Positions 35,363 through 43,229 of a stretch of 64,000 nucleotides of DNA are shown in pieces. The stretch is from Desulforhopalus sp. IMCC35007 (GTDB lineage: Bacteria; Desulfobacterota; Desulfobulbia; Desulfobulbales; Desulfocapsaceae), in NCBI RefSeq assembly GCF_005116575.1, contig NZ_SWCN01000001.1, forward strand, positions 248,001 to 312,000. Reading direction: 5' to 3'. The notes beneath the pieces were generated by a model that saw nothing but the letters and a program-made list of their open reading frames with translations, was not told the DNA's origin and made no database searches. Position 1 is the first letter of the stretch. Each line of letters begins with the position of its first letter. Position numbers and translations under genes: made by a program.

Positions 35363-37699
35363 TTATGCAGCTTGTCGTATTTCAGCCAGGACAAAATGTC
35401 TGCATTGTTCCGGCCTATAAATACGGATCGGTTTGTCGTTGATTGCACCGCAACCTTGTCTGTCGTACCAACCTATCTTTCTGCCGGACCAGAAAACAAA
35501 TCCGTCTTTCAGATCGAAGCGGTTGTTGTCGACATAAGCGATGGCTCCGGCTTTTTTGACATACACAGTTCCGCGAACAACATACTTTTCTGTGATCGTC
35601 GCTGTACTGCCGGCAGTCGTACTCATGGTGGTTGTGGTGGTAATGGTGACGTCCTGGTCATCGTCCATGGACAGATTACTGAGCAACTCACGCTGCCGGT
35701 ATCTGGTCCATGCTTCACTCATATCATTGACCGCAACCTTGCCGGTCAAGGCCTTGGCCAGTTCATACATCATGCTGTTTTCCGATTCAGATAATGCGGC
35801 GAGCCCTTTATCTGATAACTCGCCCTCTACGGCGAGCGATGTCTCCATCTTTTGCGCCATAAGCGCCAGAGCTTTTTCCTGCATGGTTTTTGAATAGGCC
35901 ATGAAAAATACCCGTACCGGCAGGTCTTGCCCGATACGCCACGACCTTCGGCTGGCTTGTCTGAGCGTGAAGACTGAATAACCACATTGAAAAAAGATGA
36001 TTGTTGGAAACTCCAGGAGATCGAGCCCGGTTTTCACTAAATTGGGATTGCTGATAAGGCAATGGTACAAGCCCGTCTGAACCTGCTTTTTGAGCCAATC
36101 TTCCCGATGCTCCGGCTTTACGGTTTGACTGCGAAGGACCAGCGGTTTGATGTCATTCTTCTGAAGTTTTTCCTCTAAGACAGGAATCAGATCCCGGGTG
36201 CCGGTATGTTCGAGAAAGATCGCTACCTTTCTCCCTTGCTTCTTTTCAGCCGCTATAATCTCCAGCAGCTTTTCTTCTTTGGGCAACAGGTCAATTTCCA
36301 AGCCGGGTGCCGAGGCAACGACTGTCTCTCTCCCTGCAATCTCCAGGGTGATTTCCTCCTCATTCCGGCATCCATCGGGATAGGCCAGTAAGGATTGAAT
36401 CATTTTGCCCATAAGCCGCATATCACCACGCGCTAATGCCGCACTGGTGGCGTCTATGAGATCATGGGAGAGTTGGGCATATTCCGGTTGTTGTTGGTCG
36501 GGTTCCAATGCTACTGGAACGATGATTTCTTCGTATTCCGGCAATGCATCATTGACATCGGCCAGACGAACAAAGGTCGAATGCTCAAGCAGCAGATCAG
36601 GCAGTAACAGGGGTGATATTCCCGGGGCTTCCTTGACCCTTGACTTTCCGAGCTTTCGGCCGATACTGGCAACATTGAGACTGACATTGACATCCTTGCT
36701 GTCATAGGTGCGTTGCACAACGCCGTAGCGTTCCGCAAAATGCATTGACCTGCCATACTCAAAGCCACCTGCCTTCATCTGACGAGGGAACATACGCCAG
36801 AGCAGATAAAAAAGATTCGAACTATAGCCGCCCATCAAAGTGCCGCTGAGTGCCAGCACCTTTTTTGAGCGAGCGATAAGACAGGACATTGCCTGACCTT
36901 GGGCAGTACCGCCACCCTTGAGTTCATGCACCTCGTCGAGTATCAGGAGATCGAAAAAGTTCCTGGTGGGAAAATACCGCTTGATAAACTCGGCCTTGGC
37001 ATAGCGGCGGGCTTTAGTTCCATCCGCCATCCACATCGGGGCCTTGCAATGTTCGCACGGTATACATTTGTTGTTCTCGTTATCGGTTGTTATCTGCCTA
37101 CCGCATTCAGGACAACATTGCCTGCCAAGAATCGCGATCCGCTGGGGAACACGCTGGAAATGCAATTTAGCCCGTTCTTTGCCCATGACCCAAATCTCCA
37201 TGCCAACAGGTTGTGTTGACGTGAGCTTATTCGCGATGAGCAGATCGAGGCTTTTCCCGTTGAGGTTGATGCAGTTGCATCCGGGGATGGTATCGTGTGC
37301 TTCCCGTATCCATTTCTTGACCAGGTGGCCGGGACATTGAATAAGGATGCGTTTATGTGTTTTAGGAATCAGATGGGCAACGGCTAAACTTACAAAAGTT
37401 TTACCCGTTCCCATCTCCCCAACCAGGAAGGCTGCCTTGTGATCTTCCTTGAAAAAAGATTTGGCTACCGGCAAAATGCCTTTTCTGGTTTGCGACTCGA
37501 ACGGTTTGCGCGGTAATTGCTGTAACTTGTTCCTGGCCTGTGCGTCCCAATCATCTTCTGCTTTCAGTGAATAGACAGGATTCATGTTCTGCATGACTTG
37601 ATCTTTGAGCATATCGCCCCATTCATCAAGAAACTCGGCCAGTTTGACGGTTTTTTGTTCGTCAATGACTGGTTCGACAATATCGGTGATAGCCGCCAT
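35363..37699 (-). CDS. SNF2/DEAD-like helicase with zinc-finger insert
   Basis: The 778-residue protein has motif I GEMGTGKT (94-101), motif II DEVH (255-258), LALSGT (motif III) and a C-terminal helicase domain ending with YSVFTLRQASRRSWRIGQ, the SNF2-type motif VI. A Cys-rich insert between motifs I and II (C195, C196, C199, C212, C215, C218) probably binds zinc. The C-terminal 60 residues repeat a beta pattern (YVVRGTVYVKKAGAIAYVDN) and may form a separate fold. It likely remodels DNA or protein-DNA complexes during element maintenance. It is preceded by leader hairpin 5. Confidence 0.85.
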   Translation of the reverse strand: MAAITDIVEPVIDEQKTVKLAEFLDEWGDMLKDQVMQNMNPVYSLKAEDDWDAQARNKLQQLPRKPFESQTRKGILPVAKSFFKEDHKAAFLVGEMGTGKTFVSLAVAHLIPKTHKRILIQCPGHLVKKWIREAHDTIPGCNCINLNGKSLDLLIANKLTSTQPVGMEIWVMGKERAKLHFQRVPQRIAILGRQCCPECGRQITTDNENNKCIPCEHCKAPMWMADGTKARRYAKAEFIKRYFPTRNFFDLLILDEVHELKGGGTAQGQAMSCLIARSKKVLALSGTLMGGYSSNLFYLLWRMFPRQMKAGGFEYGRSMHFAERYGVVQRTYDSKDVNVSLNVASIGRKLGKSRVKEAPGISPLLLPDLLLEHSTFVRLADVNDALPEYEEIIVPVALEPDQQQPEYAQLSHDLIDATSAALARGDMRLMGKMIQSLLAYPDGCRNEEEITLEIAGRETVVASAPGLEIDLLPKEEKLLEIIAAEKKQGRKVAIFLEHTGTRDLIPVLEEKLQKNDIKPLVLRSQTVKPEHREDWLKKQVQTGLYHCLISNPNLVKTGLDLLEFPTIIFFQCGYSVFTLRQASRRSWRIGQDLPVRVFFMAYSKTMQEKALALMAQKMETSLAVEGELSDKGLAALSESENSMMYELAKALTGKVAVNDMSEAWTRYRQRELLSNLSMDDDQDVTITTTTTMSTTAGSTATITEKYVVRGTVYVKKAGAIAYVDNNRFDLKDGFVFWSGRKIGWYDRQGCGAINDKPIRIYRPEQCRHFVLAEIRQAA

Positions 37700-37724
37700 A
37701 ATTCTCCTTTTTACTGTTTGAACA

Positions 37725-37764
37725 GGGGGAGAATATGGCCCCTTGAGGGGAAATATTCTCCCCC
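37725..37764 (-). promoter_or_regulatory. Shared leader hairpin 5 (before helicase gene)
   Basis: GGGGGAGAATAT pairs with ATATTCTCCCCC (12 bp), and an inner CCCCTTGAGGGG stem fills the loop. It ends 25 bases before the start codon. This copy belongs to the GGGAGAA/TTCTCCC subtype. Confidence 0.75.
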
Positions 37765-37803
37765 GGTCTGGGTTAGGTTGTCGGATTGGTAGACTCCTTG
37801 CAG

Positions 37804-38355
37804 CTATTGTAGCTCTCCGGTCTTGATTGCTTCCAGCACACGCGATTCCAAGATCTCATCGCCTGGGATAGTTACAAGATACGCTTCCTGAAAAGCCTCG
37901 TCGCCGAAGCTAAAAAGTTTTTCAGGGCATATCGTTTTCTCCCAGAGCCACTCTTGCCATTGTGGTTTGAGCGGAATGGTCGTTGCTTTATCAACACGGC
38001 GGAAGGCTCGTTCCTGCACGGTAGGCAGATCAGGGCCAAAGACAGTTGCATGAAGAGAAGATTCGTTGAATCCTGTTGCAACCAGCACCTTGTTGACGAC
38101 CTCACCGATCTTGCGGGTGCGGCAGGTGCGGATTGAGCCGGAAAAATGAAGGTCGGCTGACTCGTCATTATTGTCGGACACCCGGCAAACAGCATCGCCG
38201 CTATAAATAAGCGCAGACATGGCCTTTACATGGGAAGGCGAACCGATAAGGCTCAACAAACAGCCTTGGTATTCCCAGTCTGACCTTCTTACAATCAGGG
38301 CGTTGGCATAACAGACGAATCCGACACATTTTATGATGAGGTATGGTGTTGTCAT
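37804..38355 (-). CDS. Hypothetical maintenance-region protein (183 aa)
   Basis: A 183-residue protein behind leader hairpin 6, with AAGGAG before its ATG. The N-terminal part is beta-rich (YLIIKCVGFVCYANALIVRR), followed by a middle region with RTCRTRKIGEVVNKVLVATG. No family is recognised. Its leader and its place between the helicase and the methyltransferase make it a genuine member of the maintenance block. Confidence 0.65.
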   Translation of the reverse strand: MTTPYLIIKCVGFVCYANALIVRRSDWEYQGCLLSLIGSPSHVKAMSALIYSGDAVCRVSDNNDESADLHFSGSIRTCRTRKIGEVVNKVLVATGFNESSLHATVFGPDLPTVQERAFRRVDKATTIPLKPQWQEWLWEKTICPEKLFSFGDEAFQEAYLVTIPGDEILESRVLEAIKTGELQ

Positions 38356-38393
38356 GTGATTTCTCCTTGAGGTAATTGCAGGTAATGCCTAAA

Positions 38394-38429
38394 ACGGGAG
38401 AAATCCCCTATGCGGGAGGTTTCTCCCGT
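38394..38429 (-). promoter_or_regulatory. Shared leader hairpin 6 (before 183-aa gene)
   Basis: ACGGGAGAAA pairs with TTTCTCCCGT, with inner CCCC/GGG arms. It ends 38 bases before the start codon. Confidence 0.7.
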
Positions 38430-38455
38430 AAGGGTTGGATGAAAATGGATGAGGA

Positions 38456-39487
38456 TTACTGCACGGTAATCAATGCAGCAGTTTGCATGTCAATGACTTT
38501 GACGGTTGGGATGTACTGGTCCTTGGTGGTGATCGAACCGCCGCCGGTCTCGTTTTCATGAACCTGGACAATCGTCTCGATTTTTTTGATAACACCTTTA
38601 ATAACCAACTGCCGGCCATCTTTTTCTATGGCTCCATTCATGTATCCTCCTGCCAGCATAAGAGCCAGGTGGCCGTTTGCAAGCGAGGTCAATGGACGGA
38701 TAATATTGTTTTTGGTGGGGATAAGTTCTTGCAAAACATCTTGCAGGATCCCGGCCTTGTTGATCACTGGAATTGCTTCGAGTGGATCGAGACGATCGAT
38801 ACGAAAGTCTACCGGCTTGTCAGCTTTCGGAATAACGATTGGGGCCATGGTTTCCAGGGGCCATACTTCGCTTTGAAATTCCGCAGGTAGCATGCCGGCC
38901 AATTCTTCCAGATGTTGCTGGGTTGCCTTGGCTGTTCCTTCTGTTACCGCTATTTTCTTCTCGCCAAAGACTATGCACTGCTTGAAAGAGTGAAAATCTT
39001 CGTCTGGAAACCCCACTACCTGCAGCTTGAAATTCCGGGCCAGTGTCCTGGCGCAATGTTTCAGCACATAATAGGGGATAACAAAAACGACAATGCCGCC
39101 AATCTGCAATGTCCGGATATAAGAGCGCAAAAACTGATGCTCCAGTCTTCTCTCTAATGTATCGTCTGCATTGATCGCGGTATCGTAGGGCGGGTTGAGA
39201 TAGAGCAAGCCGAAGGATTGAGTGGATACTCTTGCCTCGGTAAGTGCATCACCCCATACTGCCTTGAAGAGCTGTGATTTAGCTTTCGTGGCTCGCTGGT
39301 GATCAAGCTCGACGCCATAGGTAATGGTGTCGGGGCTTGCCAGTTGGGACAGCGTGTTGCCGTACCCGCAGCAAGGGTCTAATGCTCGTGCGCCTTTTTC
39401 AAAAGAAATTTTTGTTTTCAGCAGAGCTACAACACTATCCGGTGTGGGATAGAAACCTGCTTTTGCTTGAGATGCGAGTCGTGCCAT
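38456..39487 (-). CDS. SAM-dependent DNA methyltransferase (DUF6094-like)
   Basis: The frame is open to 39970, but the true start is ATG 39487: AAGGAA lies before it, leader hairpin 7 lies just upstream, and the extra N-terminal part is SSB shadow. The 343-residue protein has SAM motif I ALDPCCGYGNTL at about residues 36-47 and the catalytic motif LNPPYD near 98, so it is an N6-adenine or N4-cytosine amino-methyltransferase. The C-terminal 120 residues are a separate beta-rich domain. It is an orphan enzyme with no nuclease partner nearby and may protect the element against restriction. Confidence 0.85.
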   Translation of the reverse strand: MARLASQAKAGFYPTPDSVVALLKTKISFEKGARALDPCCGYGNTLSQLASPDTITYGVELDHQRATKAKSQLFKAVWGDALTEARVSTQSFGLLYLNPPYDTAINADDTLERRLEHQFLRSYIRTLQIGGIVVFVIPYYVLKHCARTLARNFKLQVVGFPDEDFHSFKQCIVFGEKKIAVTEGTAKATQQHLEELAGMLPAEFQSEVWPLETMAPIVIPKADKPVDFRIDRLDPLEAIPVINKAGILQDVLQELIPTKNNIIRPLTSLANGHLALMLAGGYMNGAIEKDGRQLVIKGVIKKIETIVQVHENETGGGSITTKDQYIPTVKVIDMQTAALITVQ

Positions 39488-39518
39488 GTCTTGTTTCCTT
39501 CTCGGTTGAAATAAAAAA

Positions 39519-39552
39519 GGGCAAGACACTCCCGGCAGGGGATGTTTTGCCC
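39519..39552 (-). promoter_or_regulatory. Shared leader hairpin 7 (before methyltransferase gene)
   Basis: GGGCAAGACA pairs with TGTTTTGCCC, with inner CCC/GGGG arms. It ends 31 bases before the start codon, and a T-rich stretch follows on the minus strand. Confidence 0.7.
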
Positions 39553-39584
39553 CTGGTGGGTAGGTTGGTTGTTTTTCTAAGTCA

Positions 39585-40004
39585 CTAAAATGGAACTTCC
39601 GTGTCCGGCGCTGGTGGGTTATCGACATTATTTCCATGAGTCGCGTTTCCATGAGCAGCCGGCGAAGCAGTTTCCTTATCAACGTTTTTACCACCAAGCA
39701 TTTCCATGCTCTTGGCAATAATTTCAGTGGTATAACGGGTAATACCGTTCTCATCCCACTTTCTGGTTTGCAATTTGCCTTCAATATAGACTTTCGAGCC
39801 TTTCTTGAGGTGATCTCCGCAAATTTCGGCCAATCCTTTCCAGGCGACAATTCTGTGCCAGTCGGTATGCTCCTGTTGTACTCCGTCCGCATCTTTCCAC
39901 TTTTCAGTAGTAGCGACAGAAAAAGTTGCCACAGTAGCACCTTTCTGGGTGTAACGAATTTCCGGGTCATTGCCTAAGTTGCCGATTACCATTGCTTTGT
40001 TCAT
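39585..40004 (-). CDS. ssb: Single-stranded DNA-binding protein
   Basis: A 139-residue SSB. The OB-fold starts MNKAMVIGNLGNDPEIRYTQ and contains VATFSVATTEKW, TDWHRIVAWKGLAEICGDHL and GSKVYIEGKLQTRKW, the standard bacterial SSB pattern. A flexible His/Asn/Pro-rich linker leads to an acidic-hydrophobic tail, TEVPF, a weaker version of the usual DDDIPF protein-docking tip. It is co-transcribed with the nuclease gene upstream (26-base gap), and unlike the other maintenance genes has no leader hairpin of its own. With the Cas4-like nuclease and the Rad52-like protein it forms a recombination module. Confidence 0.92.
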   Translation of the reverse strand: MNKAMVIGNLGNDPEIRYTQKGATVATFSVATTEKWKDADGVQQEHTDWHRIVAWKGLAEICGDHLKKGSKVYIEGKLQTRKWDENGITRYTTEIIAKSMEMLGGKNVDKETASPAAHGNATHGNNVDNPPAPDTEVPF

Positions 40005-40030
40005 GTTGTTCTCCTTTATGGGTGGTTGGT

Positions 40031-41020
40031 TTATGCCGCTTTTTGGTTTCTTGGGATTGTCATTTTAGCGGTTTTAATATCCAGGAATGAATACGAGCTT
40101 GATTCTTGAAATTCTTCCATCGAATGTCCCATCTCCGCCAAAAATGCCGTTAAGCGTCCGGTATCGGTATGTTGCCGTGAGCGAACTGCTTTAGAAAGGA
40201 TGGTGTTGTTGACTTTGATGGCATGTCCGGCCTGATTCACTATTGACAGTAAATTGGCCTTCATGGGTTCAATCTTTTTGTCCAACACCTTGCCCTGTTC
40301 CAGCAAAGATCGTAATTCGGTGACACAGTCTTCCAGATCTGGAACTTCTTTGGCTGCAAACCTGGGACAGGTGGTCAAGTTAGTACAATATCCGCACAGC
40401 GGGCTGGGTTCGGTTGGTGGATTTTTCGGGTGGCCGAGTATCATGAACTGATAATCCGTCCAGATGGATGCCGCCCTGTCTTTCAATCCTTGGTACAAAA
40501 TCTCGTCTGGCGCATAACCGTTGAAAAAACCAATATCACCGCTTCCTAAATCAATGGCCAGAACCGCACCTTTGATCTGGTAATCAGGAAATTGTTCTTT
40601 TAACGCGCCCATCTGCATGTAAAGTTGCGATTCCCAGGAGCTATACGGCCCGTCAGGGATACCACTAACCGATTTGACTTCGAGTACGGCTTTTAGTTTC
40701 GGTGCATTGAACACAAAATCAATGTGGCACCTGATGGGAGTATTCCCGCCGGCAATAGCCTCAACCTGTCGGTCGAAATTAGTATAACCGGCAGCGGTCA
40801 TCGCGTTTGCGACAATATCTTCGGCCATGTGTCCTCTTTGGAAACGGAGCAAGGTGGCCAGGTCATGTTCAGCGGGATGTAAGCGGTCGAGAATTACTTT
40901 TCGCGGGCAGTATCCAATATCAGATGCGCCAAGGTAGCTGTTTCGGTCACCCAGAGTGGTCAGGGTGTGCTGGTTGGCAAATTTTTGTAACCCGGTAAGC
41001 AGTGTGTTTTTGATATCCAT
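40031..41020 (-). CDS. Cas4/RecB-like exonuclease with probable Fe-S cluster
   Basis: The 329-residue PD-(D/E)xK nuclease has YLGASDIGYCPRKVILDRL at about 29-47, HIDFVF at 99-104 and LEVKSV at 112-117 as the catalytic core, then QLYMQMGAL. The Cys at 38 together with the C-terminal CGYC and TTCPRF (about residues 209-219) gives four Cys in the Cas4/AddB arrangement, so a 4Fe-4S cluster is likely. It probably resects DNA ends for the Rad52-like annealing protein encoded just upstream, as in phage Red-type systems. It lies behind leader hairpin 8 and is followed by ssb. Confidence 0.85.
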   Translation of the reverse strand: MDIKNTLLTGLQKFANQHTLTTLGDRNSYLGASDIGYCPRKVILDRLHPAEHDLATLLRFQRGHMAEDIVANAMTAAGYTNFDRQVEAIAGGNTPIRCHIDFVFNAPKLKAVLEVKSVSGIPDGPYSSWESQLYMQMGALKEQFPDYQIKGAVLAIDLGSGDIGFFNGYAPDEILYQGLKDRAASIWTDYQFMILGHPKNPPTEPSPLCGYCTNLTTCPRFAAKEVPDLEDCVTELRSLLEQGKVLDKKIEPMKANLLSIVNQAGHAIKVNNTILSKAVRSRQHTDTGRLTAFLAEMGHSMEEFQESSSYSFLDIKTAKMTIPRNQKAA

Positions 41021-41051
41021 GATGTTCCTCCAGAAAAATGAAAAAATTTGC

Positions 41052-41094
41052 GGGAGAACACACGGATTTCCCTTGAGGGAAAAGTGTTGCTCCC
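41052..41094 (-). promoter_or_regulatory. Shared leader hairpin 8 (before nuclease gene)
   Basis: GGGAGAACAC pairs imperfectly with GTGTTGCTCCC, and the inner stem TTTCCCTTGAGGGAAA is perfect. It ends 31 bases before the start codon. Confidence 0.65.
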
Positions 41095-41157
41095 TCGTTG
41101 GGTGAGTAAAACGTGGTAAACAGGCTATGTTAGAGTCAGTCCTAATGGGTTTAAAGA

Positions 41158-41874
41158 TTAATGGGTTGTCAGATCTTTGTACCAGTTTTTCTGCTCCTTA
41201 TTCCATTTGAATCCTACCGCTTTCAGTAACTCCTTCTTATCAAAGACTTTGCCCATTGCTATGACAATACTGTCATGATGTTGATAGGTGATACCGTCAA
41301 TCTTGGGCAGGGAAGCAGAATCGGCAGGTTCTGATGGTAGGGTCGGTTGAGACTGGTTAGTTGATGGTAGTGTTGGTTGCGTCATTTCAGGTTTTGGTGG
41401 AAGAAGTGGTTGAGATTGCGGGGTGCTTTTCGGTAAAGATTGTCTCGATGGAGCTTGTGGACTGCGTGAATTGTAAACATTCTCGAGTAAGCCTCGATAG
41501 GAATCTTGTCCGATAGAGCAAAGGGAGAGACATTTCTGCAGTGCATCGGTAATCGCTCCTTTCTGAGCATCGCCTACATTGCCTTTCACTATGTTCATCT
41601 GTCCTTTGTGTGACCCCTTGCAAAACCATTCGTCGGTATCGATTTTCAAAAATAACTTTACCTCCGCGACAGCCTGATTTTCAAAAATCTCTTCCTTAAT
41701 CAGTTCATAACGCCAGTTTTCCGGTTTTATGATTTGATTTACTGCGTCAAATACATATTGCGGTCGATATCCATAGCGAATTTGACCACCAAAGTCGATT
41801 TTCTGTACCGCAGCACGACCAAAACTCCTGATCAATTCGTTGATTTCGTGTATCTTTTCTGTGAGTGTTGACAT
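41158..41874 (-). CDS. Rad52-like single-strand annealing protein
   Basis: The 238-residue protein has residues 1-120 matching the Rad52/22 family: FGGQIRYGYRPQYVFDAVNQ, NWRYEL, then GSHKGQMNIVKGNVGDAQKGAITDALQKCL, the conserved G-DA-KGA-TDA core. A Pro/Gln/Ser-rich linker (145-195) follows. The last 30 residues (KKELLKAVGFKWNKEQKNWY) are a small DUF5710-like motif. It should anneal single strands prepared by the Cas4-like nuclease. It is the first gene of the leftward block, behind leader hairpin 9. Confidence 0.85.
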   Translation of the reverse strand: MSTLTEKIHEINELIRSFGRAAVQKIDFGGQIRYGYRPQYVFDAVNQIIKPENWRYELIKEEIFENQAVAEVKLFLKIDTDEWFCKGSHKGQMNIVKGNVGDAQKGAITDALQKCLSLCSIGQDSYRGLLENVYNSRSPQAPSRQSLPKSTPQSQPLLPPKPEMTQPTLPSTNQSQPTLPSEPADSASLPKIDGITYQHHDSIVIAMGKVFDKKELLKAVGFKWNKEQKNWYKDLTTH

Positions 41875-41903
41875 GGTTTTTCTCCTTTAATCTTGAAGAT
41901 TGT

Positions 41904-41948
41904 GGGAGAAGGCAACTATGCCCATGGAGGGAGAGTTGTTTTTCTCCC
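41904..41948 (-). promoter_or_regulatory. Shared leader hairpin 9 (before Rad52-like gene)
   Basis: GGGAGAA pairs with TTCTCCC, continuing with GGCAAC/GTTG, and the loop holds CCC/GGG. It ends 29 bases before the start codon. Confidence 0.65.
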
Positions 41949-42040
41949 GTTGATGGGGTAGGGGGTGCTTTATTGCTGGGTGCTATGTGCTATGAGCTAT
42001 GTGCAATGTGGGGAATCAACAACAAAAGAAATCAAAGGAA

Positions 42041-42086
42041 TTCATCCACAAAAAAGAGGTTCGCAAACGCGATTAAACTTTTCCTG
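42041..42086 (+). repeat. 45-bp hairpin repeat, copy 1
   Basis: Reads AAAAAAGAGGTTCGCAAACG and then CGATTAAACTTTTC. TCGC (42061-42064) pairs with GCGA (42069-42072). The second copy carries a compensatory change in this stem. Confidence 0.7.
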
Positions 42087-42148
42087 TATGGGATTTGTCC
42101 GGACGGATTTGTCTTGTTGATGGAAAAAAAGGGGGGGCCATATGCAAA

Positions 42149-42192
42149 ATCATCCAAAAAAGAGGTTCACAAATGTGATTAAACTTTTCTTG
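42149..42192 (+). repeat. 45-bp hairpin repeat, copy 2
   Basis: Same sequence as copy 1 except that the stem is TCAC/GTGA instead of TCGC/GCGA, keeping the pairing. The copies are 106 bases apart in direct orientation. The surrounding AAAAAAGAGGTT and GATTAAACTTTTC are conserved. Confidence 0.7.
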
Positions 42193-42479
42193 CAGATTTC
42201 ATATGGCGGGTACAAAAATCACTGGGTCATTCATCGAAATATATCATGAAGCCTCAGTTATTTTCCCGGAAGGGATTACTTAATTGAATTAAGTGGAGTT
42301 ATGCTCCAAATAAATATCCTTTTTTGCAAGAAATCAAGAAAATTATTTTTCACGGTACATTGTGGAGGAGATTTCACTTTTCCCACATAAAAAAAACAGC
42401 AGAAAATGAAAATAATTACTCAAAAAAGCATACATGGCCGGAAAGAGATAGTAGGAGGGGAAAATAACATCCGGCAGCT

Positions 42480-43229
42480 ATGCAGACGCAATATAACGCA
42501 ATCATCAATTCCTTCGTCGATAAATATGGCCTCAGCCGAGGTCAGGTTGTCGCCGAGATCGAGAAGACTTTTTCGACTATGCTGTCTCGCTGGTATGGGG
42601 CAGGGACTGTTGTCCTGTTTGGCGACGGCTACCTGCAGGCACTGCACTATGCCAAGCAGTCAGGTATTCCTGTGCAAAATCAGCTTGATTTTCTGTCCAT
42701 GCGCGGCTGGAATACTCTTCAGAGGGCACTGGACCGGAATTTTACCAGGATTGCCTGCCTGCATGAAGTGACTCGCTATAAACAGTTGGAACATGAGCTG
42801 CGCTGGGGGGATATCATCCGTAAAAACAGTGATGGGTTTCTGGTGGAGATTGAGATTGAAAAAGGCCAGGCAATCATTGCCGAGTGTCCGCTGAATCGTG
42901 TCGGCATGCATGAACAACAGACATTGGCCGTTGGTCAAAGACGGGCATTTCATCTGCGACGGGTTGACTCTGTAAAAATGGGCGGGAGCACACGGGTCCA
43001 GGTGATCGTTGATCGTGTATCAAAGAATCTGGTGACCGCTTTGTTAAGAGAACAGCTCGGCACTGCCACGGATATAACGCTGTATTGCGCCAAACGGTAT
43101 GTCGGCCATAAGAGTTTTGTTCAAGCCGGCGGATTTTTGCCAAAACAGGCAATCTTGACCGTATCCCGGGAATTGCGGGAGCATATTCAGGTTACGGTAG
43201 GAAAGATTGCAGTGGGTAAGAAATCTTGA
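42480..43229 (+). CDS. NusA-like protein (NTD plus S1-like part) of the conjugative element
   Basis: In this 249-residue protein, residues 10-40 (DKYGLSRGQVVAEIEKTFST, MLSRWYG) follow the NusA N-terminal pattern (LPREKIFEALESAL....KKYE). Residues 108-180 resemble an S1 domain with the NusA hallmark end (RVQVIVDRVSKNLVTALLRE, compare V.R..PE.L..LF..EV), and the next part resembles the start of a NusA KH domain. Full KH domains are absent, so it is a short NusA-like protein. NusA binds RNA polymerase and hairpins during pausing, termination and antitermination. ATG 42480 has its GGAGG about 20 bases away, which is unusual. The coupling ATPase gene overlaps its stop. The alternative is an unrelated RNA-binding protein. 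Confidence 0.5.
   Translation: MQTQYNAIINSFVDKYGLSRGQVVAEIEKTFSTMLSRWYGAGTVVLFGDGYLQALHYAKQSGIPVQNQLDFLSMRGWNTLQRALDRNFTRIACLHEVTRYKQLEHELRWGDIIRKNSDGFLVEIEIEKGQAIIAECPLNRVGMHEQQTLAVGQRRAFHLRRVDSVKMGGSTRVQVIVDRVSKNLVTALLREQLGTATDITLYCAKRYVGHKSFVQAGGFLPKQAILTVSRELREHIQVTVGKIAVGKKS

Larger units (their letters stand above)
41949..42479. promoter_or_regulatory. Divergent control region between maintenance and transfer blocks
   Basis: About 530 bases without a gene between leftward and rightward transcription. It starts with short GCTATG repeats (41979-42004), continues with two copies of a 45-bp hairpin repeat, and includes an 8-bp inverted repeat GCCATATG/CATATGGC (42137-42144 and 42200-42207) that frames the second copy. 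A GGAGG (near 42453) precedes the NusA-like gene. It is a good candidate for the main promoter region, the origin of transfer, or a replication origin. Confidence 0.5.

Noticed and set aside
39488-39970. N-terminal extension of the methyltransferase frame
   Set aside because: Overlaps ssb in another frame and spans leader hairpin 7; the start at 39487 has a ribosome binding site.
33183-41948. CRISPR array from the repeated hairpins
   Set aside because: Copies are 0.4-2.4 kb apart with whole genes between them and differ in sequence; no cas genes are present.
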